Source: an uncultured Lachnospiraceae bacterium (GTDB lineage Bacteria > Bacillota > Clostridia > Lachnospirales > Lachnospiraceae). Taken from it: a DNA stretch of 64,000 bases. Location: the NCBI GenBank assembly GCA_944383265.1, contig CALWOX010000008.1, positions 1 to 64,000 of the forward strand. The letters run 5' to 3'. Made by a program: the position numbers and the translations under genes. The notes under the pieces are model-generated. The model made no database searches, had not been told where the DNA came from, and worked only from the letters and a program-made list of their open reading frames with translations. Positions 26,142 to 34,871 of the stretch are shown here, piece after piece (position 1 is the stretch's first letter; every line of letters starts with the position of its first letter).

Positions 26142-27506
26142 TTATACCATTTCCTCAGGCTTGAACACCTCATCAAATCGCTTCTCATCAAGAAATCCGA
26201 GGCTTACACAGGCATCTTTTAAGCTTGTGTTTTCAGCATAGGCCTTCTTTGCGACCTTTGCGGCGTTCTCATAGCCTATGTAGGGATTAAGGCAGGTCAC
26301 GAGCATCAGCGAATTATGAAGGTTGTGATGCATCTTTTCCTTGTCAGCCTTTATTCCGGACGCGCAGTTTTTGTTGAAAGAATTTATACTGTCGGCAAGG
26401 AGACGCACGGACTGAAGATAATTATATATTATTACGGGCATGAACACGTTGAGCTCGAAATTTCCCTGAGAGGCGGCAAAGCCTACCGCCGCATCATTTC
26501 CCATTACCTGTACGGCTACCATGGTAACGGCCTCGCACTGGGTGGGATTTACCTTTCCGGGCATTATGGATGAGCCGGGCTCGTTTGCGGGGATGGTTAT
26601 CTCTCCGAGGCCAAGTCTGGGACCGCTTGCAAGCCATCTCACATCATTTGCTATCTTCATCATGTTTGCCGCAAGAGCCTTTAATGCTCCGTGTCCGAAG
26701 CAGAGGGCATCCTTTGAGGTGAGAGCATGGAACTTATTCTCATCGCTGACAAATTCGGATCCTGTAAGCTCCGATACTGTCTTTGCCACCGCCTCCGAAA
26801 ATCCCTTGGGGCAGTTGAGTCCCGTTCCCACAGCAGTGCCGCCTAATGCAAGCTTTGAAAGGGGAGACATTGATGCCTCTATCTCATACAGATTATTTAT
26901 GAGCATGTATCTCCAACCGCTTATCTCCTGGGAAAATGCTATGGGGGTGGCATCCTGAAGATGTGTCCTTCCGCTCTTTATTATTCCCTGATTTTCATCC
27001 TCAAGCCTTTTAAAGGTCTCTATGAGAGAGTTTATAGCAGGGATAAGTCTTTCCTTTGTCTCTGTGACCGCAGCTATGTGCATCGCTGTGGGGAAGGTGT
27101 CGTTAGAGGACTGGGACATATTTACATCGTCATTGGGATGGAGGAGCTTCTTTCCCGCTATCTCATTTCCTCTGTTTGCTATGACTTCGTTCACATTCAT
27201 ATTTGACTGGGTGCCGGAGCCTGTCTGCCATACCACAAGGGGGAAATTGTCCCAAAGCTTTCCCTCATATATCTCGTCGCATACCTTCTTTATGGTCTCA
27301 CACTTCTCATCGGAGAGCCTTCCGAGGCTGTTGTTTGTAATGGCCGCCGCCTTTTTCAACACTGAAAAGGCCTTTATGACCTCCTTAGGCATAGTCTCCG
27401 TACCTATAACAAAATTCTCATGAGAGCGCTCTGTCTGTGCTCCCCAGTATGCGTTTGCGGGGACCTTCATCTCTCCCATGGAATCATGCTCTATTCTGTA
27501 TTCCAT
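26142..27506 (-). CDS. fumC: Fumarate hydratase, class II
   Basis: Interconverts fumarate and malate. From the ATG at 27506 the protein has 454 residues and begins MEYRIEHDSMGE, the normal family start; TGGAG lies nine bases before it, while the earlier in-frame ATG has none. Motifs: GSGTQSNMNVNEV near 96, TFPTAMHIA near 138, the catalytic His in GRTHLQDATP near 180 and the loop GSSIMPGKVNP near 312. The overall pattern (NLxxDIRWLASGPR-like region) fits fumarase better than aspartase. It follows malic enzyme directly, so malate, fumarate and pyruvate are linked in one transcript. Confidence 0.93.
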   Translation of the reverse strand: MEYRIEHDSMGEMKVPANAYWGAQTERSHENFVIGTETMPKEVIKAFSVLKKAAAITNNSLGRLSDEKCETIKKVCDEIYEGKLWDNFPLVVWQTGSGTQSNMNVNEVIANRGNEIAGKKLLHPNDDVNMSQSSNDTFPTAMHIAAVTETKERLIPAINSLIETFKRLEDENQGIIKSGRTHLQDATPIAFSQEISGWRYMLINNLYEIEASMSPLSKLALGGTAVGTGLNCPKGFSEAVAKTVSELTGSEFVSDENKFHALTSKDALCFGHGALKALAANMMKIANDVRWLASGPRLGLGEITIPANEPGSSIMPGKVNPTQCEAVTMVAVQVMGNDAAVGFAASQGNFELNVFMPVIIYNYLQSVRLLADSINSFNKNCASGIKADKEKMHHNLHNSLMLVTCLNPYIGYENAAKVAKKAYAENTSLKDACVSLGFLDEKRFDEVFKPEEMV

Positions 27507-27520
27507 CTCTGTATTCTCCA

Positions 27521-28696
27521 TCAGATGTTTTTGCAGATACCCTGCTCCTTTGCAACCTTCATGACACTCTCTGATACAACCTTTGCCACCCTCTCGTCAA
27601 AGGCATCGGGGATGATGTACTCGGGATTGAGCTCGCTCTCTGATACGAGGGATGCGATAGCCTTTGCAGCTGCCATCTTCATTTCCTCTGTTATTTTTGT
27701 AGCGTGAGCGTCAAGGGCTCCTCTGAATATTCCGGGGAATACAAGGACATTATTTATCTGGTTGGGGAAGTCGCTTCTTCCTGTAGCGATGACCTTTGCT
27801 CCCGCCTCCTTCGCATCCTCAGGCATGATCTCGGGAACGGGATTTGCCATTGCAAAGATTATAGCGTCCCTTGCCATTGAGCTTACCATCTCCTTTGTAA
27901 GGGTGTTGGGAGCTGAAACTCCGAGGAAGATATCCTTTCCCTTTATAACATCGGCAAGGCTTCCGTGCTCATTGTTCTTGTTGGTTATCTCGGCGATCTT
28001 CTCCTTGACGGGGTTCATGTTCTCTCTGCCCTTTACTATGGCACCTGTCCTGTCGCAGAGGATGACGTTTCCTATGCCGTAATTTATAAGAAGCTTTGAG
28101 ATAGCCACTCCTGCAGCTCCCGCTCCGTTTATTACCACCTGAACGTCAGCGGCATCCTTTCCTACTATCTTTAATGCGTTTATTATACCTGCAAGGCATA
28201 CTACAGCTGTTCCGTGCTGGTCGTCATGGAATACAGGGATGTCAAGCTCTGCCTTAAGTCTCTCCTCGATCTCAAAACATCTGGGAGCCGAGATATCCTC
28301 AAGGTTTATCCCTCCGAATGTCGGAGCTATCCTCTTTACTGTATCAACTATCTCGTCAACATTCTTTGTTGCAAGGCAGATGGGGAACGCATCCACATTT
28401 GCAAAGCTCTTAAAGAGTATTGCCTTTCCCTCCATAACAGGCATTCCGGCCTCAGGTCCGATGTCTCCGAGTCCCAAAACAGCTGTTCCGTCGGTAACTA
28501 CCGCAACAAGGTTTCCCTTAGCTGTATATTTGTAAGCGTCATTCACATTCTCATGAATCTTCTTGCAGGGTTCCGCAACTCCGGGGGTATAGGCTGTGCT
28601 GAGATCGTCCTTTGTCTTTACTGATACCTTTGAATGTACCTCTATCTTTCCGTGATGCTCCTCATGCATGGCAAGGCTTGCCTTACTGTAATCCAT
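27521..28696 (-). CDS. NAD(P)-dependent malic enzyme
   Basis: Oxidative decarboxylation of malate to pyruvate, 391 residues, the short bacterial form without the phosphotransacetylase domain. The start at 28696 is preferred because GAGAGG lies eight bases before this ATG; an upstream GTG is also in frame. Motifs: TPGVAEPCKKI near 37, the Lys-containing GDIGPEAGMPVMEGKAILF near 77, DDQHGTAVV near 155, the Rossmann GAGAAGVAISKLL near 187, and AMANPVPEI near 280. The coenzyme choice is not clear. It shares an operon with fumC; a LysR-type palindrome lies in its upstream region. Confidence 0.93.
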   Translation of the reverse strand: MDYSKASLAMHEEHHGKIEVHSKVSVKTKDDLSTAYTPGVAEPCKKIHENVNDAYKYTAKGNLVAVVTDGTAVLGLGDIGPEAGMPVMEGKAILFKSFANVDAFPICLATKNVDEIVDTVKRIAPTFGGINLEDISAPRCFEIEERLKAELDIPVFHDDQHGTAVVCLAGIINALKIVGKDAADVQVVINGAGAAGVAISKLLINYGIGNVILCDRTGAIVKGRENMNPVKEKIAEITNKNNEHGSLADVIKGKDIFLGVSAPNTLTKEMVSSMARDAIIFAMANPVPEIMPEDAKEAGAKVIATGRSDFPNQINNVLVFPGIFRGALDAHATKITEEMKMAAAKAIASLVSESELNPEYIIPDAFDERVAKVVSESVMKVAKEQGICKNI

Positions 28697-28811
28697 TTTA
28701 TCCACCTCTCGCTTGATTATTAATGATCTTATTCACAATTTCAGGCTCTGTATCAACCTGAAACCAACATAAATATTTTACAACATTATCAATATTTTTC
28801 CACAGCTTCGC

Positions 28812-28836
28812 TATAGCTTTCCTATGTGAAGCTATA
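28812..28836. promoter_or_regulatory. Palindrome upstream of the malic enzyme gene, possible LysR-type operator
   Basis: TATAGCTT (28812-28819) and AAGCTATA (28829-28836) are exact reverse complements with a 9-base spacer, and a further CTATAGCTTTTT copy lies at 28845-28856. The T-N11-A-like geometry suits a LysR-type protein. A similar TATAGA/TCTATA pair lies before the lysR gene. Binding is inference. Confidence 0.45.
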
Positions 28837-28873
28837 CCGTTTTTCTATAGCTTTTTGCAAAAATGACCGCTTA

Positions 28874-30325
28874 TTATAACAATCCGTCAAGTCCCTTCTT
28901 GTCAAGGAGCTCCTCTCCTGATATTCCGGGCTCTGTCATTGAATAGGGGTCAAGGATTATGTTTAACTCCTCCTCTGTAAGTAGCTTGTCTCTTAAGATG
29001 AGCTCTCTTACGGAAGCCCCTGTCTTTATGGCCTCCTTTGCAACGATTGCAGCCCTCTCATATCCCACATGAGGGCAGATCGCTGTGATTATTCCCACGC
29101 TGTTAAGTACCTCGTTTCTGCATTTCTCCTCATTTGCTGTAATGCCTGTGATACAGTTGTCAACGAGGGTCCTTACAGCAAAGGAAAGTGTCTCTACAGA
29201 CTGGAAGAGGTTATAGAAGATAATGGGTTCGAAGGCGTTAAGTTCAAGCTGTCCCGCCTCTGTAGCCATCGCTATGGTCATATCGTTTCCTATAATATTG
29301 AAGGCAACCTGATTTACCACCTCGGGGATAACGGGGTTTACCTTTCCGGGCATTATGGATGAGCCGTTCTGCTTTGCAGGAAGGTTTATCTCCCCTATTC
29401 CTGTTCTGGGGCCTGAGGACATAAGCCTCAAGTCGTTTGACATCTTTGAAAGGTTTATGGCGCAGGTCTTTACGGTTCCTGATACGGAAGCATAGCCGTC
29501 AAGGTTCTGGGTAGCGTCTATAAGGTCAAAGGACTGGATAAGGTCAAGGCCTGATACTAAAGCTATGTTCTGTACGACCTTTCTGAAATACTGTACGTCA
29601 GCGTTAAGACCTGTTCCTACAGCTGTTCCTCCTATGTTTAAGGCTCCCATCTCATGCATGGCATTGTCGAAACGCCTTATGTCTCTCTGAATGGCTGTTC
29701 CGTAAGCGTGGAACTCCTGTCCGAGTCTTATGGGAACGGCGTCCTGAAGCTGAGTTCTTCCCATCTTTATTACAGAATCGAACTCCTCGCTCTTCTTCAT
29801 GAGTGCATCATAAAGCCTCTCAAGCTGTACTCTCGCCTTCTGAAGGAGCTTCATTGCAGTCATCCTTCCGCATGAAGGGAATACGTCGTTTGTGGACTGT
29901 CCGTAGTTTACATGGTCATTGGGGTTTATTATGGAATAATCTCCCTTTTGTCCACCCAGTATCTCTATGGCACGGTTTGCTATTACCTCATTTGCATTCA
30001 TGTTAAGTGAGGTTCCCGCTCCGCCCTGGATAGGGTCTACTATGAACTGATCGTGAAGCTTACCCTCTATGATCTCCTCACATGCCTTTACAATAGCCTC
30101 TGCCTTCTTTTTCTCAAGTCTTCCTACCTCAAAGTTTGTGATGGCGGCAGCCTTCTTTATCTGAGCTATGCTCACTATCATCTCAGGGTGCATCGTAAGT
30201 CCCGTAATATAGAAGTTCTCCGATGCCCTCAAGGTCTGTACACCGTAATAGGCGTCTATGGGCACCTGCTTCTCTCCTATAGAGTCATGCTCCACTCTGA
30301 ATTTCTTTGTTGTCTCCTCACTCAT
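28874..30325 (-). CDS. aspA: Aspartate ammonia-lyase
   Basis: Splits aspartate to fumarate and ammonia. The start MSEETTKKFRVEHDS at 30325 gives 483 residues; an upstream ATG at 30373 is possible but has a weaker ribosome site, while GAGGAG lies 13 bases before 30325. Motifs: GGAGTSLNMNANEV near 104, GQSTNDVFPS near 140, GRTQLQDAVP near 188 (Gln where fumarase has His) and GSSIMPGKVNP near 318. These favour aspartase over fumarase. It is divergent from a LysR-type gene and adjacent to the malic enzyme/fumarase pair, so aspartate can be turned into malate and pyruvate. Confidence 0.92.
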   Translation of the reverse strand: MSEETTKKFRVEHDSIGEKQVPIDAYYGVQTLRASENFYITGLTMHPEMIVSIAQIKKAAAITNFEVGRLEKKKAEAIVKACEEIIEGKLHDQFIVDPIQGGAGTSLNMNANEVIANRAIEILGGQKGDYSIINPNDHVNYGQSTNDVFPSCGRMTAMKLLQKARVQLERLYDALMKKSEEFDSVIKMGRTQLQDAVPIRLGQEFHAYGTAIQRDIRRFDNAMHEMGALNIGGTAVGTGLNADVQYFRKVVQNIALVSGLDLIQSFDLIDATQNLDGYASVSGTVKTCAINLSKMSNDLRLMSSGPRTGIGEINLPAKQNGSSIMPGKVNPVIPEVVNQVAFNIIGNDMTIAMATEAGQLELNAFEPIIFYNLFQSVETLSFAVRTLVDNCITGITANEEKCRNEVLNSVGIITAICPHVGYERAAIVAKEAIKTGASVRELILRDKLLTEEELNIILDPYSMTEPGISGEELLDKKGLDGLL

Positions 30326-30438
30326 TTTTCGTAATACTCTCCTCTTAAAATATTTTGCATTTGCATTTAGCATTTCATATTGCCTTAATTATAGAATTAG
30401 TCTAAGATTGTTTCAAATATATATATTCGTATATCAGT

Positions 30439-30456
30439 TATAGATAAACGTCTATA
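30439..30456. promoter_or_regulatory. Inverted repeat in front of the lysR gene
   Basis: TATAGA (30439-30444) and TCTATA (30451-30456) flank a 6-base spacer in the divergent aspA-lysR promoter region. It resembles the TATAGCTT palindrome before the malic enzyme gene and may be the regulator's own site. Confidence 0.35.
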
Positions 30457-30486
30457 GGTAAAAGACTTAAAAAGGTGGTAAAAGCT

Positions 30487-31425
30487 TTGTTTGAAGGAAA
30501 AAATTACGTTTATGAAGTGTACAAGACAAGAAGCTTTTCGAGAGCTGCGGAAAATTTGTATATTACTCAGCCCTCCTTAAGCGCTGTCATAAAGAAGATA
30601 GAAAAAAAGATAGGGGCCCCTATTTTTGACAGAAGCACAAGCCCTCTGCAGCTTACAGAATGCGGTGAGAAATACATACACTGCATAGAAAAGCTCATGG
30701 ACATGGAAAACGAATTCAGCAACTACTTGAATGACCTTGAGGGCCTTAACACAGGGCATCTCTCAATAGGAGGAACGAACCTTTTTTCCTCCTATATCCT
30801 CCCTCCCCTCCTTGCGGATTTTATGAAGAAATACCCGAAAGTAGAGGTCAACATGGTGGAGTCCAACACAAAAATGCTTGAAAGACTCCTTTTTTCCGGA
30901 AATCTTGACCTTGTAATAGATAATTACCCCTTCCCGAAAAATATATATGAGCGTCATCTTTTTCGCACGGAGCATCTTCTTATAGCCGTTCCCCGCACCA
31001 TGCTGGGAGAAAAAGAGGAGGCGCTTAAGGACATAATATTGACTGCAGACGACATACGGCACGACAGGCATCTTGGTGAGTCATCCGGGCCCCTTTGCCT
31101 TTCTGTATTTAAGGATGCTCCCTTCCTTCTCCTGCGCCCCGGAAACGACACAAGAGAGCGCTCGGATATACTTTTGTCAAAAGCGGGGATACACCACCCC
31201 AAAGTGCTTTTAAAGCTTGACCAGCAGATAACAGCCTATCATATAGCCTGCTACGGCATGGGTATAGCCTTTGTCACGGATACTTTAATAAAAAATGTGC
31301 CCTCAGACAAAAGAATAGTTTTCTTTAAGCCTGAAGGCACGGATAATCAGCGAAATATTTACTTTTATTACAAGAAAAGCCGTTACATGACAAGGGCAAT
31401 GGAGGAGTTTTTGAAGAGTCTCTAA
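30487..31425 (+). CDS. LysR-family transcriptional regulator
   Basis: DNA-binding regulator of about 312 residues. The winged helix-turn-helix is at 5-60 (RSFSRAAENLYITQPSLSAV), and the co-inducer domain begins with GHLSIGGTNLFSSYILPPLL near 88. TTG at 30487 is the preferred start, since AAAGGTGG lies eight bases before it; GTG at 30475 overlaps that ribosome site. It is divergent from aspartase and convergent with the AEC transporter, whose stop it overlaps by four bases. Likely targets are aspA and the malic enzyme-fumarase operon, with an organic acid or amino acid as signal; this is inferred from position. Confidence 0.9.
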   Translation: MFEGKNYVYEVYKTRSFSRAAENLYITQPSLSAVIKKIEKKIGAPIFDRSTSPLQLTECGEKYIHCIEKLMDMENEFSNYLNDLEGLNTGHLSIGGTNLFSSYILPPLLADFMKKYPKVEVNMVESNTKMLERLLFSGNLDLVIDNYPFPKNIYERHLFRTEHLLIAVPRTMLGEKEEALKDIILTADDIRHDRHLGESSGPLCLSVFKDAPFLLLRPGNDTRERSDILLSKAGIHHPKVLLKLDQQITAYHIACYGMGIAFVTDTLIKNVPSDKRIVFFKPEGTDNQRNIYFYYKKSRYMTRAMEEFLKSL

Positions 31426-32336
31426 TATCCCCACAGGTATCCCGCAAGGCCTATCACGGCAGGCATGGTGGCTATGGAAAAGACAGTGCTTAAAACTATG
31501 CTCTTTACAGACTGAGGATAGTCCTTTCCATGTATCTGAGCAAATACAGCCACATTTATCCCAACAGGTGCGGATGCTCCCATAAGCACGGCAAGCTTTG
31601 CCGTGACTGATGCGGGAAAGGGCGTCATCAATATTATTGTAAGGAGCGGTATGACCACAAGCCTCATGAGGCAGCTCAGATACACAGTCTTATCTGTGAA
31701 CATTTCGGAAAGCCTTGTCTGAGCAAGGTAGCTTCCGAGACATAGCATTGCGAGGGGCGCATTTGCCGCACCTATCATATCCAGGCTTCCCGTCACCATC
31801 TCGGGAAGCTCCACAGGCAGGATAAATATTATTATTCCCAGAGCCATGGCAAGAAGTACAGGGTTTAAAAGCACCTTTTTCGGAGATACAGTGCTTTTAT
31901 CCTTCGTGATCACGTACACTCCGTAGGTCCACTGAAGTATGTTCATGAGTCCTACCAAGGGTGCCGCATAAAAAACAGCCTCGCTTCCCAATACCGCCTC
32001 CACAAGGGGTATGGACATAAAGCCCGCATTTGAAAATGATGTCCCGAAGTTTTCTATGGGACTCTTTTTAAATACAAGGGCTGACACCGCCATAGCAAGG
32101 ATAAGGGAAGCTGCGGCAAGCAGAAAGGCCCATGCAAACATCAAAAGCCTCTCTCTTGAGTAATCGGCAAGGCATGACTTTATCACGACTGCAGGGATAA
32201 CTATATATATGAGTATATTTCCCATATCCTTGCTCCCTTTTTCTGTTATTTTCCCCGCTTTGAACATGAACATTCCCAAAAGCATGAGAATGAACATCAT
32301 TCCTATCCTCTTAAAAAGAACAGACGCAATAAGCAT
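31422..32336 (-). CDS. AEC-family membrane transporter
   Basis: A 304-residue membrane protein with about ten hydrophobic segments and the two-halved pattern of the auxin efflux carrier (AEC) family; polar residues interrupt helices as in SNAGFMSIPLVEAVLG near 103 and the second-half repeat GASAPVGINVAVFAQ near 255. Bacterial AEC members include malate and other organic acid permeases, which would fit the C4-acid genes nearby, but the substrate is not determined. It starts 15 bases after the YhaN-like gene. Confidence 0.88.
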   Translation of the reverse strand: MLIASVLFKRIGMMFILMLLGMFMFKAGKITEKGSKDMGNILIYIVIPAVVIKSCLADYSRERLLMFAWAFLLAAASLILAMAVSALVFKKSPIENFGTSFSNAGFMSIPLVEAVLGSEAVFYAAPLVGLMNILQWTYGVYVITKDKSTVSPKKVLLNPVLLAMALGIIIFILPVELPEMVTGSLDMIGAANAPLAMLCLGSYLAQTRLSEMFTDKTVYLSCLMRLVVIPLLTIILMTPFPASVTAKLAVLMGASAPVGINVAVFAQIHGKDYPQSVKSIVLSTVFSIATMPAVIGLAGYLWGY

Positions 32337-32351
32337 ATTTTCTCCTTTACT

Positions 32352-34871
32352 TTAAGCATCAGCTACCCGGTACGGGTTTCTCGAAGGATGGCAGAAAAAG
32401 TATATTACCTGCCTGTCATGAACGAGCTCCTTTACAAACCTGAGAGCCTTTTCAAGCTTTCCCTCATCAAGGTTTACGAAGGGATCATCCAGTATTATAA
32501 AGGGCTTTTCTTCCTTATACATAACGCTTATGAGTGCAAGCCTCGTACAGATGTTCACAAGGTCTCCGTAGCCTCTGCTCAAGTACTCACTCCTTCTGCG
32601 CCTGCCCCCTCCCTCAACCTCGACCTTAAGATCAGAGTCCAACATAAATCTCATATCCCCGTCATCAAGGAGGGAGAGGTAATATTCAAAGGCCTTTCTC
32701 ATATCGTGCATGTAGGAGGTTGAGAGCCTGTCCTTTGCTTCTGATAAAAGCTCCATGGTCTTTGTGATAAGCTCATATTTTTTCTCATAGGCCTCCGCCC
32801 TTTCGCAGAGCTCCTTGTACTCGTTTTCAAGCTCGGGTCTTGCGTCAGCCTTCTCGGACTCCGAAAGGAGCCTGCTGTCACACTCTTTCATTCTTTGTTT
32901 TACACCCGAGAGCTCCTTTGAAAGACTGTTCATTTTATTTTGAAGCTCTTCTATGCTGTACTCGGCATCAATTCCATTCTTATCCTCGCCCTCACCGGTG
33001 TCTTGCCTCTTAAGCTCTTCGAGATAAGCCATATCATTATCCCGCAAAAAGTCGAAAAGCTCTGTCCTTGCCTTTTCCAAGGATCTTTCCCTCTCTTCAT
33101 AAAGACCTTTTTCCACCCTTATCCTGCTTATGAGCTCTCTCGGGCTTTCCTTCCTTTCGTCAGCCTCTCTCTTACAGTAAAGGTCAAGGAGACCGTCAAG
33201 CTTTCCTTTGTATTCGTTCCTTAATGCATTAAGCCTTGAGAAGCCTTCCTTGTCTCTCTCCATATCGTTAAATGCATTCCTGAACTTGTCTATAGCCTTT
33301 ATAAGATCTGCGCCATGTCCTCCGGGACGTGCTTTTGCGTATTTTTTTTCAAAGACGTCTATCACATTTTTTGATGCTGTAAGCCTTCCTCTTGCCTCTC
33401 TTTCAAGCTTTCTGTAGGAGCTTATCTTTCCCGCGAGAGACTCTCTTTTCATATCCTCTGACAGTCTGCGCTTTTTAAGTTCCTCCGCCTTGGCTTTGGC
33501 ATTTCTGAAATTCTTTGCAAAACGCATACCCATTATCGCGCAGAATATTATCACTAAAAGCCACAGCAGAGCAAGGAAAAGCACAACGCTTCCAAAGCTT
33601 CCCGATGATCCGAATACCGCTAAGATCGCCACTATTCCCGCAAAGACTGCGGCTATCCCAAGCACAAAATAAAGCACAAGCTTTTTTTGAAGTGATCTCA
33701 GAACGTCACTGCCATCACTGTTAACGCTTTCATGCTTCTTTTTAAGACTCTCATACTCTGAGAGCTCCCTTTCCGATGGCTTTAAGGGATTATCAGCCGA
33801 GAGCAGCGCCTCCTCCTTTTCCACATCCGAAAGAGCCCTCATGTATTCGGACTCCTCTTCTTCCGAGGGAAAGCCTTCAGGAAGTATTTCTTTTATGCCC
33901 TCTACAGATCGTAAAAGCATATCCTCGCTTCCGTAATGCTTTTTAAGCTCATTAAGCCTCTGCTCTATTGAAGAGAGCTCCTTTTCCGTATCCTCAAGAG
34001 CCCTGATATCCTCTTCATTCGGTACCTTTCCGCCGCTGAAAAATGAAAGAGAAGCATCTATATCCTTTTTTCTTTCAGCGACTCTGTCATTTATAGAATT
34101 ATACCTTTTAAGCTTCTCCGATGAGGCCGATTTCTTCACCTTCTCGGAGATATCCTCAAGTGAATCCTCAATGACCCGGCTCCTTTTCTCAAGACCTGTT
34201 TTCTCCTCCGAAAGCTCTTTACACACTTTTTCAGCTTCCTCGCATTCCTTTATGGCCCTAAGCTTTTCGTCGGCAAGGCGTTCTGTCCTTCTTATAAGCT
34301 TTTCCTCTCCGCCCTCCCGTAGTGGCTTAAGGCTTTTTGCAAGCTCCGAAAGCCTTCCGTAGGCGCTCTCAAAATTGTTGATGTCATCAGTATTATCTAT
34401 CAGGTCACCAAGCTTTGCGTTTATACTGTCCTGCATGGCAGGGGCCTTTGCATCAAGGCTTATAAATATGCTTCTCTCAAAGGATTCCGCATCTATGCCG
34501 AATATCTCCTCACCGATATTTTCAGAATAATCCTCTGAGGTTTTTCCCGTGGCAATGTCTCTCAGCTCAAAAAAATCCTCATCCTTCTTTTTTCCGAAAT
34601 ACCTTGTGATCTCATATTCTTTCCCTGATATCGCAAAGACAAGACGCCCCCCGTAATTGCCCCCCTGCCATGGAAGGTACTTTTCTCTCTCGGTGAGCTC
34701 CTTCCTCTTTTTAGAGTACTCCATACCGTAAAACATGGCCTTTATAAAGACAGAAAGCGTTGTTTTTCCCTTACCGTTATCGTCCTCTATTATGTTAAGG
34801 CCCTCATTAAAAACAAAGCTTCGCTTTTCAAGTATACCAAAGCTTTCTATATAGCAGCTTTTTATTATCAT
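32352..34871 (-). CDS. YhaN/SbcC-like ATPase with an internal membrane hairpin
   Basis: An SMC/RecN-type ATPase of 839 residues. Walker A DNGKGKTT is at 31-38, and long coiled-coil stretches run from about 185 to 390 and 460 to 740. The signature region (YLSRGYGDLVNICTRLALI) is near 755 and Walker B FIILDDPFVNLD near 787. In the middle, at about 395-450, lie two hydrophobic segments (YFVLGIAAVFAGIVAILAVF and VLFLALLWLLVIIFCAIMG) where SbcC would have its zinc hook; no CxxC hook is present. This is the YhaN arrangement of Bacillus. It overlaps the YhaO-like nuclease gene by four bases (ATGA). Together they are probably a membrane-tethered DNA end-processing complex; the tethering is inferred from the helices. 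Confidence 0.88.
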   Translation of the reverse strand: MIIKSCYIESFGILEKRSFVFNEGLNIIEDDNGKGKTTLSVFIKAMFYGMEYSKKRKELTEREKYLPWQGGNYGGRLVFAISGKEYEITRYFGKKKDEDFFELRDIATGKTSEDYSENIGEEIFGIDAESFERSIFISLDAKAPAMQDSINAKLGDLIDNTDDINNFESAYGRLSELAKSLKPLREGGEEKLIRRTERLADEKLRAIKECEEAEKVCKELSEEKTGLEKRSRVIEDSLEDISEKVKKSASSEKLKRYNSINDRVAERKKDIDASLSFFSGGKVPNEEDIRALEDTEKELSSIEQRLNELKKHYGSEDMLLRSVEGIKEILPEGFPSEEEESEYMRALSDVEKEEALLSADNPLKPSERELSEYESLKKKHESVNSDGSDVLRSLQKKLVLYFVLGIAAVFAGIVAILAVFGSSGSFGSVVLFLALLWLLVIIFCAIMGMRFAKNFRNAKAKAEELKKRRLSEDMKRESLAGKISSYRKLEREARGRLTASKNVIDVFEKKYAKARPGGHGADLIKAIDKFRNAFNDMERDKEGFSRLNALRNEYKGKLDGLLDLYCKREADERKESPRELISRIRVEKGLYEERERSLEKARTELFDFLRDNDMAYLEELKRQDTGEGEDKNGIDAEYSIEELQNKMNSLSKELSGVKQRMKECDSRLLSESEKADARPELENEYKELCERAEAYEKKYELITKTMELLSEAKDRLSTSYMHDMRKAFEYYLSLLDDGDMRFMLDSDLKVEVEGGGRRRRSEYLSRGYGDLVNICTRLALISVMYKEEKPFIILDDPFVNLDEGKLEKALRFVKELVHDRQVIYFFCHPSRNPYRVADA

